Source: an uncultured Collinsella sp. (GTDB lineage: Bacteria; Actinomycetota; Coriobacteriia; Coriobacteriales; Coriobacteriaceae). From it: 26,139 nt of DNA. Position numbers and translations under genes: made by a program. Where the stretch lies: contig CAAFOA010000057.1 in the NCBI GenBank assembly GCA_900764415.1, positions 1-26,139 on the forward strand, given 5' to 3'. Under the pieces are notes generated by a model that searched no databases, had not been told where the DNA came from, and saw only the letters and a program-made list of their open reading frames with translations. Numbering within the stretch: the first letter of the stretch is position 1; each line of letters starts with the position of its first letter. Below are positions 22,133-26,139 of the stretch, one piece after another.

Positions 22133-24586
22133 ATGCGGCATGTGCATATTCACGTGACGGGCATTGTGCAGGGCGTTGGCATGCGGCCATTTGTGTATCG
22201 CGAGGCTATGGCGCATGGCATTTGCGGCTGGGTGCTCAACGCGGGCGATGGCGTGCACATCGAGGCGCATGCTTCGGTCGAGGCACTCGACGGCTTTGTC
22301 GCCGCGCTGTCGGAGCACGCGCCCGCCGCAGCCCGCGTTGAGCATGTCGCTGTTGCAGACCTGGAGCCCGACGCTTGGGATGCCGATGATGAGCAGGCCT
22401 TTCGTATCGTAGCGTCGCAGGATCAGACCATGCACACGACGCTCATCTCCCCCGATATCGCCACCTGTGACGACTGCCTGCGCGAACTGTTCAACCCCGC
22501 CGACCGACGCTATCACTACCCCTTTATCAACTGCACCAACTGCGGGCCGCGCTTTACCATCATCCGGTCGCTGCCTTATGACCGAGCGGCCACGTCGATG
22601 GATTGCTTTCCCATGTGCCCCGAGTGCGCCGCAGAGTATGGCAACCCGCTTGACCGGCGCTTTCACGCGCAGCCCGATGCCTGCTTTGACTGCGGGCCAC
22701 ATATTACCTGGCGCGAGACGGCGGGCGACATGGAGCTCGAGGGCTCGGGGGCGGCGCCTGCCGTCGGCAGCACGCGCGAAACCAGCGATGCCATTATTGA
22801 CCGCTGTGTCGAACTGCTGGCCAGCGGCGGTATTGTCGCCATCAAGGGCCTGGGCGGATTCCACTTGGCATGCGACGCCTCCAACGAGCAGGCGGTGGTC
22901 GAGCTGCGCCGTCGCAAGCGCCGCAGCAACAAGCCGCTTGCCGTTATGGTGCGCAGCCTTGCCGACGCCGAGCGCCTGTGTCATATCGATGATGCCGAGC
23001 ACGACTTGCTAACCGGTAGCATCCGCCCCATCGTGCTGTTGCGCCGGCGTGCTGTTGGCGAGGGAGATTCCCCCGACGCCCTTACACTCGCGCCATCCGT
23101 CGCGCACGATCTACCCGAGCTCGGCGTCATGCTCCCCTATACACCGCTTCAACATTTACTGCTCGCCGCGGCCGCAGCGCGCGGCATGCACGCGCTGGTC
23201 ATGACCAGCGGAAACCTGAGCGAGGAACCTATCGAGACTGATGACGGCCTTGCCTGGGAGCACCTCGTTGCCTCTGGCATCGCCGACGCGCTGCTCGGCA
23301 ACGACCGCGCGATCCTCTCGCGCTACGATGATTCCGTGGTGCGCGCGGTCGGTGGGGTCGTTATGCCCGTGCGCCGCGCTCGCGGATATGCGCCTCGGCC
23401 GTTGCCGCTACCGGCACTCGACGGCGCTCCGTCCTGCGTGCTCGCCTGCGGCCCACAGCAAAAGGCAACGATCGCATTCACACGCGAGGATGCGAACGGC
23501 GCGGCGGCCTGTTTTGTGTCGCAGCATATTGGCGATGTCGAAAACGGCGAGACCTTCGATGCCTGGAACGCCGCGCGCACGCGCTTGGAAGATCTCTTTG
23601 ACTTGGCGCCCGCCGCCTTGGCCTGCGATTTACACCCCAGCTATCTATCGAGCCAGTGGGCGCGCGAACAAGCGCGAAAATGCAATCTGCCGCTCGTCGA
23701 AGTGCAGCACCATCATGCGCATATCGCGAGCGTAATGGCCGAGGCTATCGCCGCGGGCCAGCTTACAACCGACGCACGCGTCCTCGGTATTGCCTTCGAT
23801 GGTACGGGTGCCGGCACCGACGGCACCATATGGGGCGGTGAGTTCCTTGTCGCCGGCCTTGCCGATTTTGAACGCGCCGCGCACCTGCACACCTGGGCGC
23901 TCCCCGGCGGGGCGGCCTCTGTGCGCGACGCCCGCCGCAACGCCTTTGCCCTGCTAAACGAGCTCGGCCTGCTCGAGCACCCGGGTACCGCGGGGCTATT
24001 GGGCACCCTCGACGAGCAGACGCGCAGCATCACGGCTACGATGATCGAGCGGAACATCAACAGCCCACGCACGAGCAGTATGGGGCGTCTCTTTGACGCC
24101 GCCGCTGCAGTTTTGGGCATTTGCGGGCAGGCAACCTACGAAGGCGAGCCCGCCATCGAACTCGAAGCCGCCGCCTGGCGCGCGCTCGGCGGTAAGCCCG
24201 TTCGTCTCGACGGCAATCATACAGGCGTATTCACGTCTGCCGACGACTCCCCCATCCTGGACCCCCAACCGCTCATCGAAGCTCTTCTGAATGGAATCGA
24301 GGCAGGCGCGCCGGCCGACAGGCTCGCGCTCGGGTTTCACATCGCCATTACGCACGCTACGACCCACATCGCGTGCGAGATCTGTGATCGCGAAGGCCTC
24401 GATACCGTCGCGCTCTCGGGCGGTGTGTTCATGAACCGGCTTTTGTTCCAGCTCCTTACCCACGAACTCAAAGACGCCGGTCTTGCCGTCTTGGTCCCCC
24501 ATGCCGTGCCCGTCAACGACGGCTGCATCGCCTACGGTCAGGCCGCCATCGCTCGCGCTCGCCTCGCGCAGACGGCGTTGCGATAG
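22133..24586 (+). CDS. hypF: HypF carbamoyltransferase, hydrogenase maturation
   Basis: This 817-residue enzyme uses carbamoyl phosphate and ATP to place a carbamoyl group on HypE, the source of the cyanide ligands of [NiFe]-hydrogenase. Domains in order are an acylphosphatase (1-90; GIVQGVGMRPFVY) and two zinc fingers (about 104-175; CDDC...CTNC and CPEC...CFDC). A YrdC-like domain follows (about 220-400; GGIVAIKGLGGFHLACD), then a Kae1-like C-terminal domain with the metal motif VQHHHAH and LSGGVFMNRL. The chosen ATG has GGGGAG before it; an ATG five codons earlier has no binding site. It follows nikR by 29 bases and precedes hypC and hypD. Confidence 0.96.
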   Translation: MRHVHIHVTGIVQGVGMRPFVYREAMAHGICGWVLNAGDGVHIEAHASVEALDGFVAALSEHAPAAARVEHVAVADLEPDAWDADDEQAFRIVASQDQTMHTTLISPDIATCDDCLRELFNPADRRYHYPFINCTNCGPRFTIIRSLPYDRAATSMDCFPMCPECAAEYGNPLDRRFHAQPDACFDCGPHITWRETAGDMELEGSGAAPAVGSTRETSDAIIDRCVELLASGGIVAIKGLGGFHLACDASNEQAVVELRRRKRRSNKPLAVMVRSLADAERLCHIDDAEHDLLTGSIRPIVLLRRRAVGEGDSPDALTLAPSVAHDLPELGVMLPYTPLQHLLLAAAAARGMHALVMTSGNLSEEPIETDDGLAWEHLVASGIADALLGNDRAILSRYDDSVVRAVGGVVMPVRRARGYAPRPLPLPALDGAPSCVLACGPQQKATIAFTREDANGAAACFVSQHIGDVENGETFDAWNAARTRLEDLFDLAPAALACDLHPSYLSSQWAREQARKCNLPLVEVQHHHAHIASVMAEAIAAGQLTTDARVLGIAFDGTGAGTDGTIWGGEFLVAGLADFERAAHLHTWALPGGAASVRDARRNAFALLNELGLLEHPGTAGLLGTLDEQTRSITATMIERNINSPRTSSMGRLFDAAAAVLGICGQATYEGEPAIELEAAAWRALGGKPVRLDGNHTGVFTSADDSPILDPQPLIEALLNGIEAGAPADRLALGFHIAITHATTHIACEICDREGLDTVALSGGVFMNRLLFQLLTHELKDAGLAVLVPHAVPVNDGCIAYGQAAIARARLAQTALR

Positions 24587-24717
24587 GCTGTTTTGCCAGC
24601 CTGCGCGCCGCCGTCTCACAGGTGTAACGCGTTTGCTCGTGACTCCCGCGAGCGTTACCATCAACTGATGGGTAATTAGGCGCCTATCCAGCGCAAAACG
24701 TATAAAAGGGAAACATT
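24587..24717 (+). promoter_or_regulatory. hypF-hypC spacer with two overlapping hairpins
   Basis: GTAACGC (24624-24630) can pair with GCGTTAC (24652-24658), with an inner GCTCG/CGAGC stem. TTACCATCA (24655-24663) can pair with TGATGGGTAA (24666-24675), with one bulged base. The two structures share bases 24655-24658 and exclude each other. No terminator T-run is present. hypC has AAAAGGG before its start. Confidence 0.45.
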
Positions 24718-24978
24718 ATGTGCCTTGCCGTTCCCGGTAAAGTGGTCAAACGCGACGACGACCTTAAGGCGACCGTCGACATGATGGGCATCGAGCGCCC
24801 CGTTTCGCTGCGCCTCGTGCCGACGGCGCAGGTCGGCGACTATATTCTTGTGCACGCCGGCTTTGGCATTCAGATTGTCGACGAGCAGGAAGCCCAAGAG
24901 ACACTCGAGCTCGTCAACACCATGACCGAGCTGGCCGAAGAGGACCAGCTCGCCACCAACCCGGCCGAGGCATACTAG
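24718..24978 (+). CDS. hypC: HypC hydrogenase assembly chaperone
   Basis: This 86-residue protein begins MCLAVPGKVV, the family signature. Cys2, exposed after removal of the initiator Met, carries the Fe(CN)2CO unit. The motif GDYILVHAGFGIQIVDEQEA and a C-terminal helix are typical. HypC works with HypD to assemble the iron centre and delivers it to the large hydrogenase subunit. The stop codon overlaps the hypD start by one base (TAGTG). The ATG has AAAAGGGAAACATT upstream. Confidence 0.96.
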   Translation: MCLAVPGKVVKRDDDLKATVDMMGIERPVSLRLVPTAQVGDYILVHAGFGIQIVDEQEAQETLELVNTMTELAEEDQLATNPAEAY

Positions 24979-26093
24979 TGGCGGCGGCGCAGCCGGTTCG
25001 CTCCGGTATCGACTTTTCGGCATTTCGCGACCCCAAGCTGGCTCGCGAGCTCATCGATCGTATTCATGGGCTTGTCGACAACCGCAGCATCAACCTTATG
25101 GAAGTCTGCGGCACGCATACCGTGAGCATTGGCCGCTATGGCTTTCGCTCCATTATGCCGACGGGACTCAAACTGCTAAGCGGCCCGGGGTGCCCCGTTT
25201 GCGTCACCGCCAACCGCGACATCGATCACGCAATCGCACTTTCCAACATGGACGGCGCCATCATCACCACCTTTGGCGACATGATGCGCGTGCCCGGATC
25301 GTCCACCTCGCTTGCCGCGCAAAAGGCGGCGGGGCGCGACATCCGCATCGTCTACTCTCCGCTCGACGCACTCGACATTGCCGAGCAAAATCCCGAACGC
25401 CCGGTCATCTTTATGGGCGTCGGCTTTGAGACCACAACGCCCACCATTGCCGCCGCTATCCTGGAGGCCGACGCGCGCAGGCTCCAGAACTTCTCGGTCT
25501 ACTGTGCTCACAAGACCACGCCGCCGGCTCTGCGTGCGATCTCTAACGACCCCGAGACGACCATCGACGGCTTTATCCTGCCTGGTCACGTCGCTACCAT
25601 CACGGGCCTGGCACCCTTTGGGTTTTTGGTCGATGAGTTCGATACCCCCGGCGTAGTCACCGGTTTTGAGCCGGTCGATATCTTGCAGGGCATCTGCATG
25701 CTGGTCCAGATGGTTGTCGAGGACAGGCCCGCGATTGGCAACGCCTACCGCCGTGGCGTCAATGCAGACGGCAACCCCGTAGCGCGCCAGCTGGTCGAGC
25801 AGGTATTTGAGCCGTGCGACACCACGTGGCGCGGACTGGGACCGATTGCCAGCTCGGGTCTTTCCATCCGACCTGAGTTCTCGCGCTTTGATGCGCGCGC
25901 CCGCTTTGATGTGCCCGTTGAGGCGACGGTCGAGCCGCGCGGGTGCCGCTGCGGCGACGTGCTGCGCGGGGCCATCACGCCGAGCGACTGCCCGCTCTTT
26001 GGCCGCACCTGCACGCCCGAACACCCCGTCGGCCCGTGCATGGTGAGCTCCGAAGGCAGCTGCGCGGCGTACTACCGTTACCGCGACTATTAA
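24978..26093 (+). CDS. hypD: HypD iron-sulfur scaffold, hydrogenase maturation
   Basis: This 371-residue protein begins with GTG overlapping the hypC stop codon. It shows the conserved segments MEVCGTHTVSIGRYG, LSGPGCPVCVTANRDID, FTTPTI-like GFETTTPTIAAA and VHK-type YCAHKTTPPAL. The C-terminal cysteine cluster, including RGCRCGDVLRG, DCPLF, GRTC, GPC and GSC, holds the [4Fe-4S] cluster. HypD and HypC assemble the Fe(CN)2CO group, with HypE delivering cyanide. The reading frame is complete and ends 17 bases before the adapter. hypE would be expected next but is lost at the contig end. Confidence 0.96.
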   Translation: MAAAQPVRSGIDFSAFRDPKLARELIDRIHGLVDNRSINLMEVCGTHTVSIGRYGFRSIMPTGLKLLSGPGCPVCVTANRDIDHAIALSNMDGAIITTFGDMMRVPGSSTSLAAQKAAGRDIRIVYSPLDALDIAEQNPERPVIFMGVGFETTTPTIAAAILEADARRLQNFSVYCAHKTTPPALRAISNDPETTIDGFILPGHVATITGLAPFGFLVDEFDTPGVVTGFEPVDILQGICMLVQMVVEDRPAIGNAYRRGVNADGNPVARQLVEQVFEPCDTTWRGLGPIASSGLSIRPEFSRFDARARFDVPVEATVEPRGCRCGDVLRGAITPSDCPLFGRTCTPEHPVGPCMVSSEGSCAAYYRYRDY

Positions 26094-26110
26094 AGTCCGC
26101 CTTTCTAACG

Positions 26111-26139
26111 CTGTCTCTTATACACATCTCCTAGCCCAC
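26111..26139. other. Tn5/Nextera mosaic-end adapter read-through (artefact)
   Basis: CTGTCTCTTATACACATCT (26111-26129) is the complete reverse-complement Tn5 mosaic end. The following CCTAGCCCAC resembles the start of the read-2 adapter (CCGAGCCCAC) with one difference. The true contig ends at about base 26110. Confidence 0.97.

Overview
The window is a GC-rich bacterial contig that reads as an anaerobic gut actinobacterium of the class Coriobacteriia, most likely Collinsella or a close relative. This rests on three things: an actinobacterial-type dnaK-grpE-dnaJ-hspR heat-shock cluster, a sortase-anchored (LPXTG-type) giant surface protein together with anaerobic metabolism genes, and intergenic repeats of a style I associate with Collinsella. 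No marker gene here fixes the species. Both ends of the contig carry Tn5/Nextera mosaic-end adapter sequence (1-17 and 26111-26139), so the biological sequence is about 18-26110. The outermost genes are cut by library or assembly artefact, not by a natural boundary.

Layout. (1) 18-1562, minus: an aconitase-family hydratase truncated at its C-terminus, followed on the map by a 412-bp repeat-rich gap. (2) 1975-6275, minus: the heat-shock operon dnaK-grpE-dnaJ-hspR, ending in a strong terminator. The J-protein lacks the zinc-finger domain, grpE has a well-placed second internal start, and hspR encodes the probable autorepressor. (3) 6820-7005, plus: a 61-residue 2[4Fe-4S] ferredoxin between a 544-bp upstream gap and a perfect 16-bp terminator stem. 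(4) 7250-11117, minus: de novo NAD synthesis, nadA-nadB-nadC, with the NiaR-type repressor as last cistron, overlapping nadC by one base. A 19-bp-arm palindrome overlaps the -35 box of the nadA promoter and is the obvious operator. (5) 11118-11601: an intergenic stretch packed with three separate inverted repeats, including a 209-bp MITE-like element with 49-bp arms. (6) 11602-17826, minus: a 2074-residue secreted, wall-anchored protein with an N-terminal beta-helix-like region, MBG-type repeats, three Cys/His modules and an LPESG sorting signal. (7) 18070-20069, plus: a LytTR response regulator and a GHKL sensor kinase overlapping by one base, divergent from the surface protein. (8) 20088-20663, minus: a small protein that looks like a degenerate uracil-DNA-glycosylase fold. 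(9) 20800-21120, plus: thioredoxin. (10) 21341-26093, plus: a nickel/hydrogenase-maturation cluster made of a small His-rich protein, NikR with a His-rich N-terminal extension, HypF, HypC and HypD. HypE and a hydrogenase would be expected beyond the contig end.

How the parts work together. The heat-shock and NAD operons each encode their own apparent repressor as the last cistron, which suggests autoregulated feedback. The NAD genes, ferredoxin, thioredoxin and [NiFe]-hydrogenase maturation genes fit an anaerobe with hydrogen and iron-sulfur metabolism. The kinase/regulator pair may control the divergent surface protein, but that is inference from position only. I did not find a clearly new defence or mobile system. 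The most unusual material is the giant repeat protein, the small proteins flanking trxA and nikR, and the structured intergenic repeats.
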